A stretch of 64,000 bases of DNA, taken from NCBI GenBank assembly GCA_964637165.1, contig CAZWVI010000003.1, positions 62,001-126,000 on the forward strand. The letters run 5' to 3'. Origin of the DNA: CAZWVI01 sp964637165. Lineage in GTDB: Bacteria; Planctomycetota; UBA1135. This document shows, piece after piece, positions 26,649 to 35,306 of the stretch. Made by a program: the position numbers and the translations under genes. The notes beneath the pieces were generated by a model. The model ran no database searches and was not told where the DNA came from. It was given only the letters and a program-made list of their open reading frames with translations. Positions within the stretch are counted from its first letter, which is position 1. Every line of letters starts with the position of its first letter.

Positions 26649-26672
26649 TTGAAAAAAAAGAATAAATTTCAA
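26649..26672. promoter_or_regulatory. Inverted repeat TTGAAA-N12-TTTCAA in divergent promoter region
   Basis: A perfect 6-bp inverted repeat with a 12-base A-rich centre lies in the AT-rich gap between the regulator and the secreted GH13 gene. TTGAAA could also serve as a -35 element for the plus strand. The regulator is dimeric if it follows the ArsR family, so a palindromic operator is expected here, but binding is not shown by sequence alone. Confidence 0.35.
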
Positions 26673-26715
26673 ATTACCAACCTACGAACAAGTTTTTGGT
26701 GTAGGATTGATGCGT

Positions 26716-26730
26716 TGAACAAGAAGTTCA
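26716..26730. promoter_or_regulatory. Inverted repeat TGAAC-N5-GTTCA just upstream of GH13 start
   Basis: A perfect 5-bp inverted repeat with a 5-base spacer ends nine bases before the ATG of the secreted GH13 gene, overlapping the region where a ribosome binding site would lie. It could be an operator of the adjacent regulator or a leader structure. The spacing suits a small dimeric regulator. Confidence 0.35.
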
Positions 26731-26739
26731 CATCCCTCA

Positions 26740-28914
26740 ATGCGTCCCCTCCTTACAGTTCTAGTCTTTGCGGCCATGGCTACGGTTTTACCGTGCCAGA
26801 TTAGCGGCCACCAAAACGCGGCAAAAGCTCCACCAGTCAAGCTAAAGTGGGATTATTATCAGGCTACCGCCAACAATTGGAATAATGGTCTGCGAGTTGA
26901 ATTAACTCAACAGGTGGGAACCGAGGCCGATATTTACGTGCGTCGTGGCCAGCGCCCGACGGAGGGAAACTATGACTTCAAATCTGCTCGGATTGGAACT
27001 TCCAATGAACTTATTTTAGTCAACCAAACCACCAGTCCCGCTCTAAGCACAGACACCTGGCACATTGGTGTGCGCCACAGCGTAAACACTTCTTATTCAA
27101 TCAGTTATCGCTTTGAGGCTGAATCTTCGACCCACTCAGGATTAGGGTCGATTCCATACAAAAATGGACCAACGGGAGGCCATGGAACGTCCTTCCGAGT
27201 GTGGGCACCCAATGCGGTAAAAGTTTCATTGACCGGCGATTTCAATTCCTGGAATTCTTCCAATGCGCCGATGTCCGATGACGGCGACGGGAATTGGTCT
27301 TTGGACGTGCGCAATCTTTTGGCTGGCACGCATTATCAATATGTAATTACTAGCTCGGCCGGAGTTAATTGGAAGAACGATCCGCGCGCATTGCAAGTGA
27401 CTAACTCAACTGGCAACTCGATTGTGGTTGACCAAGATGATTACGATTGGAGTGGCGATAATTTTTCGATGCCGGACTGGAATGACTTGGTCATTTATGA
27501 AATGCATCTAGGAACCTTCAATGACACCGCAGGTGGCACACCTGGAACCATTCAAACGGCCGCGCAAAAAATTGATTATCTTGCCGGACTTGGCATTAAC
27601 GCAATAGAGTTAATGCCGTTCTGCGAATTTGCCGGCGATTTTTCTTGGGGCTATAACTATTCTTACCCGTTTGCCGTCGAATCGCATTATGGAAGCCCAG
27701 AGCAATTAAAGGCCTTTATTAAATTGGCGCACTCGCGCGGTATTGCGGTGCTGGGAGATTTGATTTTCAATCATTGGGGCCCCTCCGATATGGATATGTG
27801 GCAGTTCGACGGCTGGAGTACTTCCAGCACCTATGGCGGGATTTATTTTTATAACGATTGGCGCGCGGTAACTCCCTGGGGAGATACGCGGCCAGACATG
27901 GGGCGTAATGAAGTGCGCCAATACATTCGGGACAATGTTTTGATGTGGCTTGAAGAATATCGATTCGATGGTATTCGCTTTGATTCAACATCTTATATGC
28001 GCAATGTAAATGGCACCGATTTGCCGGAAGCATGGTCATTGCTGCAATGGCTTAACGACGAGATTGATTCGAGAGTTGGCTGGAAGTTAAGTATTGCTGA
28101 GGATATGTGGTCGAATGAGTGGATCACTAAAGACACTGGCTCAGGCGGTACCGGCTTTGATTCACAGTGGGATCCAAACTTCGTGCACCCAATCCGCAAT
28201 GCGGCAATTGTTTCAGATGACAATTCGCGCAATATGTGGGATGTAAAAAATGCGATCACATACTCATATAACGGCAACCCAACTCAACGAGTAATTTACA
28301 CCGAATCGCATGACGAGGTGTCCAACGGGCATTCTCGGTTACCCGAAGAAATTTGGCCAGGCAATGCTGATAGTTGGTTTTCGAAAAAGCGTTCAACATT
28401 GGCGGCGGCTTTGGTTATGACTTCACCGGGCATTCCAATGCTTTTCCAAGGACAAGAAATTTTGGAAGACGGTTTCTTTGACGATGCCGATCCAATTGAT
28501 TGGACTAAGTTGGTTTCGCATTCCGGAATTAACAATTTGTATAAAGATTTAATCAGCTTGCGACGTGACTTTAATGGCAACACACGAGGCCTAAAAGGTA
28601 GCGGAGTAAACGTTCATCATGTTAATGACAACGACAAAGTTATAGCCTTTCACCGTTGGGACAATGGCGGTGCTGGCGACGATGTGATTGTGATCTGCAA
28701 CTTCGGCTATAAGTGGTACACCTCCTATTTAATTGGTATGCCCAACAGTGGTAATTGGTACGTTCGCTTTAATAGTGACGCGGCAAATTACGACTCCTCC
28801 TTTGGTGATTACGGCGACACCGTCGTAAACGCGAATAGCTCCCCACGCGACGGAATGTCGCATTCAGTTTCCCTCAAGCTGGCGCCTTACAGTGCAGTGA
28901 TTCTCTCCCAATAG
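26740..28914 (+). CDS. Secreted GH13 alpha-glucan enzyme (branching-enzyme-like)
   Basis: This 724-residue exported enzyme has a signal peptide (MRPLLTVLVFAAMATVLPC), a ~100-residue PPC-like beta domain, a CBM48/E-set domain (GTSFRVWAPNAVKVSLTGDFNSWN) and a GH13 barrel. The nucleophile Asp415 is in GIRFDSTSY, the acid/base Glu454 in IAEDMW and the third carboxylate Asp525 in ESHDEV. The barrel start (YEMHLGTFND, then GINAIELMPFCEF) resembles GlgB-type branching enzymes more than simple amylases, yet it is exported. It may process or remodel extracellular alpha-glucan. It is the first gene of a plus-strand run with two secreted lectin-like genes. Confidence 0.88.
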   Translation: MRPLLTVLVFAAMATVLPCQISGHQNAAKAPPVKLKWDYYQATANNWNNGLRVELTQQVGTEADIYVRRGQRPTEGNYDFKSARIGTSNELILVNQTTSPALSTDTWHIGVRHSVNTSYSISYRFEAESSTHSGLGSIPYKNGPTGGHGTSFRVWAPNAVKVSLTGDFNSWNSSNAPMSDDGDGNWSLDVRNLLAGTHYQYVITSSAGVNWKNDPRALQVTNSTGNSIVVDQDDYDWSGDNFSMPDWNDLVIYEMHLGTFNDTAGGTPGTIQTAAQKIDYLAGLGINAIELMPFCEFAGDFSWGYNYSYPFAVESHYGSPEQLKAFIKLAHSRGIAVLGDLIFNHWGPSDMDMWQFDGWSTSSTYGGIYFYNDWRAVTPWGDTRPDMGRNEVRQYIRDNVLMWLEEYRFDGIRFDSTSYMRNVNGTDLPEAWSLLQWLNDEIDSRVGWKLSIAEDMWSNEWITKDTGSGGTGFDSQWDPNFVHPIRNAAIVSDDNSRNMWDVKNAITYSYNGNPTQRVIYTESHDEVSNGHSRLPEEIWPGNADSWFSKKRSTLAAALVMTSPGIPMLFQGQEILEDGFFDDADPIDWTKLVSHSGINNLYKDLISLRRDFNGNTRGLKGSGVNVHHVNDNDKVIAFHRWDNGGAGDDVIVICNFGYKWYTSYLIGMPNSGNWYVRFNSDAANYDSSFGDYGDTVVNANSSPRDGMSHSVSLKLAPYSAVILSQ

Positions 28915-28919
28915 AAACC

Positions 28920-29945
28920 ATGAAAATCCTCCTCCCTCTAATTCTGCTTGCTGCGCCACTTTCGGCGCAAAACATGCAAGTGTTTACTTCCGAAACTTTC
29001 GACTACCCTGCAGGCAACCTCGGCTTTCAGGTTGGTGGTTCAGGTTGGGAAAACGATTGGTGGTCAGGCAACAACGGCGACGATGGACTCGTCACCGCCC
29101 CTGGCTTTGACCTAGTTGGCAACAAGATGACCGTCAACTACGACCACGCTGGAAGTTACCGCCTTATCGATCGCTCATCACTTGGGCCAATTCTTGACAA
29201 TAGCAACCTTGGTGCCGACAACACCACAATTTGGATTTCATTCCAGATGCAAAAAGACGCTGGTTGCGACCACCTTTATGGTGGTTTGTCGCTGAACTGG
29301 CAATGGGTCGGCGAACAAATGTTCTTAGGTAGCCCTTGGAGCACTGGCGAACTTGGCATGGCGCGTACCGGCGCTCCAACTCACGCGGTGGTTGCTGGCT
29401 CAGATGTAAACTTGCTTAACACATTGGTTTATCGCATAGATTTCCTACCAGGTGATGAGCGCGTGCAATTCTGGGTTAACCCAGGTGTTGCTTACCCAAA
29501 CACTCCCGCCGACCTTGATGAAATGGTTGCCGACTTCCGCTTTAACGAAGTGCGCCTTCAGTCTGGCGACGGCACCGTGGCCGGCTTCAGCTTTGATGCA
29601 ATTGAATTTGCCACCGAATCTTTTGCTCCAATCTTCACTGTAACTAATGCAGTCGCAGGCGGTACAGCTAACTTTGATGTAACGAATTGCGGACCTGGAA
29701 ATGGCGTAATTATCGGTTACTCATTAGTGGGCCCTGGACCAACCTCGACTGCCTTCGGTGATGTGGACATGACTCCTCCAATCGGCCAACTTCCGATGCA
29801 AGTTGCCGACGCACTAGGTGAAGTTCACCTTCCACTTGGTGTTCCACCAACATTGGCTGGCGCCACAGTTTGGACTCAATGTGTTGAGTTGACTGGTGGT
29901 GGCGGCGGAACTCTTGGCAACTCAGTAGTTGTCAACATTCAATAA
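28920..29945 (+). CDS. Secreted beta-rich protein, paralogue 1, possibly glucan-binding
   Basis: This 341-residue protein has a signal peptide ending in SAQ, a concanavalin-like beta domain (residues ~20-235; FDYPAGNLGF, GGSGWENDWWSGNNGDDG) and a C-terminal ~100-residue beta domain shared with other secreted proteins here. It lies five bases after the GH13 gene and is tandem to a close paralogue, both sharing the WWSGNN, AGSYRLID/GGSYRLLD and LNWQW motifs. Its aromatic residues could form a glycan-binding face. No enzyme motif is seen. Binding of alpha-glucan at the cell surface is inferred from the genes around it. Confidence 0.65.
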   Translation: MKILLPLILLAAPLSAQNMQVFTSETFDYPAGNLGFQVGGSGWENDWWSGNNGDDGLVTAPGFDLVGNKMTVNYDHAGSYRLIDRSSLGPILDNSNLGADNTTIWISFQMQKDAGCDHLYGGLSLNWQWVGEQMFLGSPWSTGELGMARTGAPTHAVVAGSDVNLLNTLVYRIDFLPGDERVQFWVNPGVAYPNTPADLDEMVADFRFNEVRLQSGDGTVAGFSFDAIEFATESFAPIFTVTNAVAGGTANFDVTNCGPGNGVIIGYSLVGPGPTSTAFGDVDMTPPIGQLPMQVADALGEVHLPLGVPPTLAGATVWTQCVELTGGGGGTLGNSVVVNIQ

Positions 29946-29966
29946 CCTAAACAAAAACTTCTCGAA

Positions 29967-31013
29967 ATGAGAAACATCTCCTCACTAATCGCAATCTGCG
30001 CCTTGGCCATTCCGGCTATGGCGCAGAACCAGCAAACCATTTGCTTTGAATCATTTGATTACGCCCCAGGTTCTCTTGGAACTTTGTCCGGTGGATCAGG
30101 TTGGTCAAACGACTGGTGGTCTGGTAATAACTTTGACGACGGCTTGGTGGTTACGCCCGGCTTTGACCCTGTTGGCAACCGCATGACCACCAACTTGGAT
30201 CACGGCGGTTCATATCGATTGCTTGATATGGCCAACTTGGGAAGTCTGCTCGACCAAGGCGCCATTGGCGCTGACGGCAACATTGTTTGGTTGCAGTTCG
30301 ATTGCCAACGTACATCAGATGATGAATACGGTGGCTTAATCCTGAACTGGCAATGGAATCAAGAAGGGCTGTTTGTAGGTTCTCCATACGCCTTCTACGA
30401 ATGGGGGCTTGAGCAGCCGTGGCAATCACCACCACAATGGGTATTGGGCAGTAACTGCGATGTGCAAGCACATCTAACTACACGCATTGAATTCTTGCCT
30501 GGTGATGAACGCATCATGTTGTGGATTGATCCACCGGTGACAAATCCTGACCCAGTTCTGTACCCACCAGACCTTGAAACTTGGGTGCTTGATTTTCGGT
30601 TTAATGAAATTGGATTAAAGTCAGGGCACGGTGCCGACCCACTCGATACCGGTTTTGATTTTGACACGATTGAGATTACCGCCGACTCTTGGCAGCCAAG
30701 TTACGCAGTTACTAATGCCATTGCTGGGCAAACAGCTAACTTTGACATTGCCAATATGGGGCCTGGAAATACATGTTTCATTGGCTACTCATTAACCGGC
30801 GCAGGTCCTACCCAAACCATGTTTGGCGACGCTGCAATGACTCCACCAATCTTACAACTACCTCAGCAAACGGTTGACCCAAACGGCGAAGTGCACTTTA
30901 CCATGCCAATGCCTGCTAACGCGGCCGGCTTAACGGTTTACACCCAAGCCGCTGAAATGACCGGAGTTGGTTCTGGACAATTAAGTAATCCAGTAACGGT
31001 TACTGTTCAGTAA
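29967..31013 (+). CDS. Secreted beta-rich protein, paralogue 2, possibly glucan-binding
   Basis: This 348-residue tandem paralogue of the preceding gene has a signal peptide ending in AMAQ and the same two-domain plan. The shared motifs are FDYAPGSLGT, GGSGWSNDWWSGNN and RFNEIGLKSG (RFNEVRLQSG in paralogue 1). The C-terminal domain carries GYSLTGAGPTQTMFGD and the closing TVTVQ. The pair probably arose by tandem duplication. It converges on malK with a 34-base gap, which ends the plus-strand run. The same glucan-binding role is inferred, with no direct evidence. Confidence 0.65.
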   Translation: MRNISSLIAICALAIPAMAQNQQTICFESFDYAPGSLGTLSGGSGWSNDWWSGNNFDDGLVVTPGFDPVGNRMTTNLDHGGSYRLLDMANLGSLLDQGAIGADGNIVWLQFDCQRTSDDEYGGLILNWQWNQEGLFVGSPYAFYEWGLEQPWQSPPQWVLGSNCDVQAHLTTRIEFLPGDERIMLWIDPPVTNPDPVLYPPDLETWVLDFRFNEIGLKSGHGADPLDTGFDFDTIEITADSWQPSYAVTNAIAGQTANFDIANMGPGNTCFIGYSLTGAGPTQTMFGDAAMTPPILQLPQQTVDPNGEVHFTMPMPANAAGLTVYTQAAEMTGVGSGQLSNPVTVTVQ

Positions 31014-31047
31014 AGAAAACCCTCGACTTCGTCGCCGTTGTTTACAG

Positions 31048-32025
31048 CTAAGCGGCGAAGATAAGAGCGCGAGTTAGGTCGAGGGCGAAGCGATAAGTTT
31101 CGCCCTCGTTCAATTCACAGCGACCCGGAACGCGGCAAATCAGGCGCTGGTCGCCAAAGTCTAAGTAAAGGTCACTGCAATCACCAAGGTTCTCTAGAAG
31201 CACTAATTTGGCCTCGATTTGTCCATCAGGATTTGGGCTGATGGCATCAGGGCGTAGCCCGAGTACCTCTTCAGGCTCGGCAAATTCAGTTTGGGAGATA
31301 AAATTCATGGGTGGTGTACCCACGAAACTAGCGACGAATTGATTAGTAGGCGAATCGTAAATTTCTTCTGGAGTGCCGACTTGTTGAATCACCCCATCTT
31401 TCATTACCACCAAGCGATCGCCCAAACTCATCGCCTCTTCTTGATCGTGAGTTACATAAACGGTGGTGGCGTTTAAGCGACGATGAAGTTGTTTTATTTC
31501 GGCGCGCATTTCTCCGCGCAGCTTGGCGTCGAGGTTTGAAAGTGGCTCATCAAAAAGAAAGGCGGCCGGTTCGCGGACAATTGCTCTGCCGAGGGCGACC
31601 CGTTGGCGTTGGCCTCCCGAAAGCGCGCCTGGTTTGCGTTCGAGCAGGTCGTGGATTCCGAGTAAATCGGCGGCACCTTCAATGCGCTGTTTAATCTCAG
31701 CCTTGGAGGTGCGGCGGCGTTCAAGGCCGAAGGATAAATTTTTACGCACTGTCATATGCGGGTAAAGCGCGTAATTTTGAAAGACCATGGCAATGTCGCG
31801 GTCTTTGGGTGCAACTTGATTAACAATGCGGTCAGCAATTTGTAATTTACCAGAAGTTATTTCTTCAAGACCGGCAATCATACGCAAGGTGGTTGATTTG
31901 CCGCAGCCACTTGGGCCAACGAGCACCACAAATTCGCCATCGTTAATTGTCAGGTTTACATCTTTAACCGCTTCAACTTGGCCGGAGTAAGTTTTACAAA
32001 TGTTTGTTAGAGTAAGTTTTGCCAT
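31048..32025 (-). CDS. malK: ABC sugar importer ATPase (MalK/UgpC type)
   Basis: This 325-residue ATPase powers a carbohydrate uptake (CUT1) transporter. It has Walker A GPSGCGKST, the Q-loop VFQNYALYPHM, the signature LSGGQRQRVALGRA, Walker B FLFDEPLSNLDAKL and the H-loop THDQEEAMSLGD, then a C-terminal TOBE/OB-like regulatory domain (~residues 235-325). It is the last gene of the operon that also encodes two permeases and the fused solute-binding domain. The malto-oligosaccharide specificity is inferred from the surrounding GH13, malQ and glgP genes; ATPases of this class may be shared among importers. Confidence 0.88.
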   Translation of the reverse strand: MAKLTLTNICKTYSGQVEAVKDVNLTINDGEFVVLVGPSGCGKSTTLRMIAGLEEITSGKLQIADRIVNQVAPKDRDIAMVFQNYALYPHMTVRKNLSFGLERRRTSKAEIKQRIEGAADLLGIHDLLERKPGALSGGQRQRVALGRAIVREPAAFLFDEPLSNLDAKLRGEMRAEIKQLHRRLNATTVYVTHDQEEAMSLGDRLVVMKDGVIQQVGTPEEIYDSPTNQFVASFVGTPPMNFISQTEFAEPEEVLGLRPDAISPNPDGQIEAKLVLLENLGDCSDLYLDFGDQRLICRVPGRCELNEGETYRFALDLTRALIFAA

Positions 32026-32029
32026 TGCT

Positions 32030-32902
32030 TTATCCTTTTACGGCGCCCTTGCCGAGCCCTTCGATGAAGTGTTTTTGTGCGGTGAAGAAAAGCAGGACGC
32101 ATGGAATCATGGTGACGATTGAAACAGCCATCAAGTATTGAACATCTTCAAGTCCACCATACTGATTGCGGAAACTATTTAAAGCCACCGCCAAGGTTGA
32201 TTGTTCTTCGGAGTGAAGATAGATAAGTGGTCCGAGGAAGTCATTCCACGCAAAGATAAATGTAAAGACAGCGCAGATTGCAATTACTGGCCGGCACATT
32301 GGGAGCATGATTCTCCACCAAATTGCAAAATGCCCACAACCGTCGATGCGTGCCGCCTCAACTAAGGCTTGCGGGATTTGTGCAAAGAATTGTCTAAACA
32401 TAAAAATGAAAAATGCGTTGCCGAAAAATGCCGGCACAATCAATGGCAGGAAACTATCCACCCAACCAAGGCTACGGAAAAACAAGAAGAGCGGAATCAT
32501 CGTTACTTGCGGCGGCAACATCATGGTCGCCAGCATTAAGACGAAGAGAAAGTTTGATCCGCGAAACCGAATGCGCGCAAAGGAATAGCCAACTAAAGCG
32601 CAGGATAAAACTTGTCCAATGACGGTGAGTACTGTGACTACTATTGAATTTGCCAAAGCATCTAAGAAGCCGTCCATTGGACGTGACCCTAGTTCACGCA
32701 AGGCGTTTGGATAGTTGCTCCATTGCGGGTCGCTTGGCCAAAGTGTTATTTCGCCACCAGCCACGGCCCCACCCGCGCGACCAGCAGTTTCAAGTGAAAT
32801 GCTCAGCATCCACCATAATGGAAACAACATAGCGAGAGCACCCAAAGTTAACGGTGCGTAACGCAGTAGTCTTTGCGGCCAACTTGGGTTTAGATTGCTC
32901 AT
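32030..32902 (-). CDS. ABC sugar importer permease (MalG type)
   Basis: This 290-residue inner-membrane permease has about six transmembrane helices and the EAA loop EAARIDGCGHFAIWWRIMLP that docks the ATPase. Its ATG at 32902 overlaps the stop of the fused gene as ATGA; an upstream in-frame ATG at 32989 lies inside that gene and is rejected. The role is the second CUT1 channel subunit, partner of the permease half of the 32899-35262 product. The operon order is SBP-permease, permease, ATPase. Confidence 0.9.
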   Translation of the reverse strand: MSNLNPSWPQRLLRYAPLTLGALAMLFPLWWMLSISLETAGRAGGAVAGGEITLWPSDPQWSNYPNALRELGSRPMDGFLDALANSIVVTVLTVIGQVLSCALVGYSFARIRFRGSNFLFVLMLATMMLPPQVTMIPLFLFFRSLGWVDSFLPLIVPAFFGNAFFIFMFRQFFAQIPQALVEAARIDGCGHFAIWWRIMLPMCRPVIAICAVFTFIFAWNDFLGPLIYLHSEEQSTLAVALNSFRNQYGGLEDVQYLMAVSIVTMIPCVLLFFTAQKHFIEGLGKGAVKG

Positions 32903-35262
32903 GATTGCAAAGCCTCGTAGTGAACGAATCGTTTTGACCCGCGCATCATTATGGTGGTCAAGAGCAGGACTACGAGCAATAAAATCCAAGCCATGGCAGA
33001 CGCGTAACCCATTTCATAAAACTCGAAGGCTTGGTTGAAAAGGTAGAGCACGTAAAAACGCGTGAGGTCACCAGGTTCGCCGCCGGTCATCACGAAGGCT
33101 TGAGTGAAAACTTGGAATGAGCCGATGATCGCCATAATGCTGTTGAAGAATATTACTGGTGACAACATTGGCAAAGTGACGTGGCGAAAGCGCGCCCAGC
33201 GTCCAGCCCCATCGATTTCAGCGGCTTCGTATAAGTCTTGCGGAATGCCTTGCAGGCCGGCAAGGTAAATCATCATTGGGCCGCCGAGTGCCCAAAGACT
33301 CATCATGACAAAAGCAGGTGGTCCCCAAACGGCGGCATCGGCGCCGAACCATTCTGGAGCCGCAAGTCCCGCCCACGCGAGCAATGGTGAGTCGAAAATG
33401 GTGTTGAGCAGTTTGTTCATGAGGCCGTGGTCGCCGTCAAAAACCCAACGCCATAGGACTGCAATTCCAACTCCGGCCAACACGCTTGGCAAATACCACG
33501 CCGCGCGGAAGAATCCAATCGCGCGAACTTTGGCGTTCATTAAGTTGGCGGCGAGCAATGCAAATATTTGCCCGAGCGGTACAGCAATTATTGCATAGTA
33601 AAGAGTGACGCGCATACTGACCCGGAAGCGGTCATCATGAATAAGTAGTTGTGTGTAATTTGCGAACCCGACAAATTTTGCTTGCGCCAAGGAGCTAACA
33701 CCATTCCATTTTGAGAATGAAAGAATTAGTGATATGGCAATTGGTGTGGCCAAGAAAATAATAAACCCAATCACCCAGGGAGCGAGGAAAGCATAGCCCC
33801 AAAGTTCTTCTCTAAGTTCGAGTCGTCCGGGGCGTTGGCGCCACCAGGCGAAAAATAAAATTAAGAGCAGGCCGCCACCGATTACCCCCGCCCAAGTTTT
33901 TATTAAATCCCAATTGACATAATTAAAATCTCCATGAGCAAGAGGTGAAGTTTTAATTAGCCTCCAATCTTTTTCGAAACCAGAAATTGCTTCTTCGAGA
34001 GTGGCATCACCAGTTTTTAAAGCTTGACCCATGCGCCAATTGAGTAAAGCTTCGAAACGCGAATCGGTTGGCCACTCAATTACTCGCGCAGTTTCCGCCT
34101 GAGTTAAAAAATCTAAATCGTTGTGAGGCTTTTGCTCGGGGTCGATGAAGGCTGGAGAATTTGCCACCGACATTCGGGTGGGAACGGCTAGGCCCAGAGG
34201 CGCGGCGAGCTCTTGTGATTTTTCTCCGCACAAATATTCGGCCAATTCCCAGGCTGACTTTTTGTGAGTTGATTGGCTGGAGACACACCAGGCAACGGTG
34301 GCCACACTACTGAGCGGATCGCGTCCAGCGGCTCGTGGTAGTGGCACGAAATCCCAGTCAAAATTTTCAATATTTCGATAGGAAGGCACCACCCAGCGGC
34401 CGAAAGGTCCGGCCATTCCAACTTGGCCAGCGAGGAAAACCGAAGCACCGGCGGCAACTTTGGATTTACCGCTGGTGAGGGCCTTAGGATTTGCCTCATT
34501 GCCGTGCCGCCAATCGCGCAATTTTTGCAGTGCCGCCAAAACCGCGGGGTCACGCAGAGTTAAAGACTCAAAATCCTGACTGATAAGGTCGACCCCGTGG
34601 GTGCGTAAAAATAGTCGCACCATTACCGGCCAAGTGACAAATTCTGCCCCAGTGATTTTGTCTAATTTGCCGAGCTCGCGCGCATTGTTAATGAAGTCGT
34701 CCCAAGTCCAACCAAGCTCTGGAATCGCCAATCCAGCGCGCGAATACAAGTCCTTGTTGATGTAAAACCCAATGGTGGTGAAATCTTTGGGGATTCCAAA
34801 AAGTTGCCCCTGGCCACTGCGAACCCCGTCAAATCGGAATGCATCAAGGGTTGCTGGGTAAAAATTTCCAAGGCCAAGTCCAGCTTCATCGGCTGGGTCG
34901 AGCAAGCCCATTGAGGCGAAGGCCGGCAGTCGCTCATTGCCAACGTAGAAAACATCGGGCGGTGTTCCACCAGCGGTCATCGTTTGCAGCTTGGTGTAAA
35001 AAGAGCCTGAATCACCAGCATTGATTCGCCGAATTTGAATGCTTGGGTGAGTGTTTTCAAAATCGCGAAGCAATTCTTCGACAATTTCATCTTCTTCCTG
35101 GCCGCCCTCGCCGGACCAGTGCATAACCACTAGTTCCTCCCGCTCAGGGCCTAGCGACTTTTGGATATCAGTGCGAGTCGCCACCCGCAAAAATGCCCAC
35201 CCAACTAACATCACAGTCGCAATGCTAATTATCAACTTTAGGGTTCGGAGAGGCGCGCTCAT
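32899..35262 (-). CDS. ABC sugar importer: solute-binding protein fused to MalF-type permease
   Basis: This 787-residue protein combines an extracellular sugar-binding domain (residues ~45-450, SBP family 1; VVMHWSGEGGQEEDE, TPPDVFYVGN, GPFGRWVVPSYR) with a C-terminal CUT1 permease (residues ~480-785). The N-terminus is a membrane anchor rather than a cleaved signal, so the binding domain is tethered. The permease has ~6-7 helices and the EAA loop EAAEIDGAGRWARFRHVTLP. The two halves would face the periplasm together. The start at 35262 follows upstream ATGs that run into the divergent promoter region and are unlikely. Substrate likely maltodextrin, from context only. Confidence 0.88.
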   Translation of the reverse strand: MSAPLRTLKLIISIATVMLVGWAFLRVATRTDIQKSLGPEREELVVMHWSGEGGQEEDEIVEELLRDFENTHPSIQIRRINAGDSGSFYTKLQTMTAGGTPPDVFYVGNERLPAFASMGLLDPADEAGLGLGNFYPATLDAFRFDGVRSGQGQLFGIPKDFTTIGFYINKDLYSRAGLAIPELGWTWDDFINNARELGKLDKITGAEFVTWPVMVRLFLRTHGVDLISQDFESLTLRDPAVLAALQKLRDWRHGNEANPKALTSGKSKVAAGASVFLAGQVGMAGPFGRWVVPSYRNIENFDWDFVPLPRAAGRDPLSSVATVAWCVSSQSTHKKSAWELAEYLCGEKSQELAAPLGLAVPTRMSVANSPAFIDPEQKPHNDLDFLTQAETARVIEWPTDSRFEALLNWRMGQALKTGDATLEEAISGFEKDWRLIKTSPLAHGDFNYVNWDLIKTWAGVIGGGLLLILFFAWWRQRPGRLELREELWGYAFLAPWVIGFIIFLATPIAISLILSFSKWNGVSSLAQAKFVGFANYTQLLIHDDRFRVSMRVTLYYAIIAVPLGQIFALLAANLMNAKVRAIGFFRAAWYLPSVLAGVGIAVLWRWVFDGDHGLMNKLLNTIFDSPLLAWAGLAAPEWFGADAAVWGPPAFVMMSLWALGGPMMIYLAGLQGIPQDLYEAAEIDGAGRWARFRHVTLPMLSPVIFFNSIMAIIGSFQVFTQAFVMTGGEPGDLTRFYVLYLFNQAFEFYEMGYASAMAWILLLVVLLLTTIMMRGSKRFVHYEALQS

Positions 35263-35306
35263 TGAAATTTCTTTATAGAATACAAAAGCCCCCAGTGCCG
35301 ACCCCC

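Noticed and set aside
32030..32989. Permease start at ATG 32989
   Set aside because: It lies inside the upstream fused gene and adds a non-family extension; ATG 32902 with ATGA overlap fits better.
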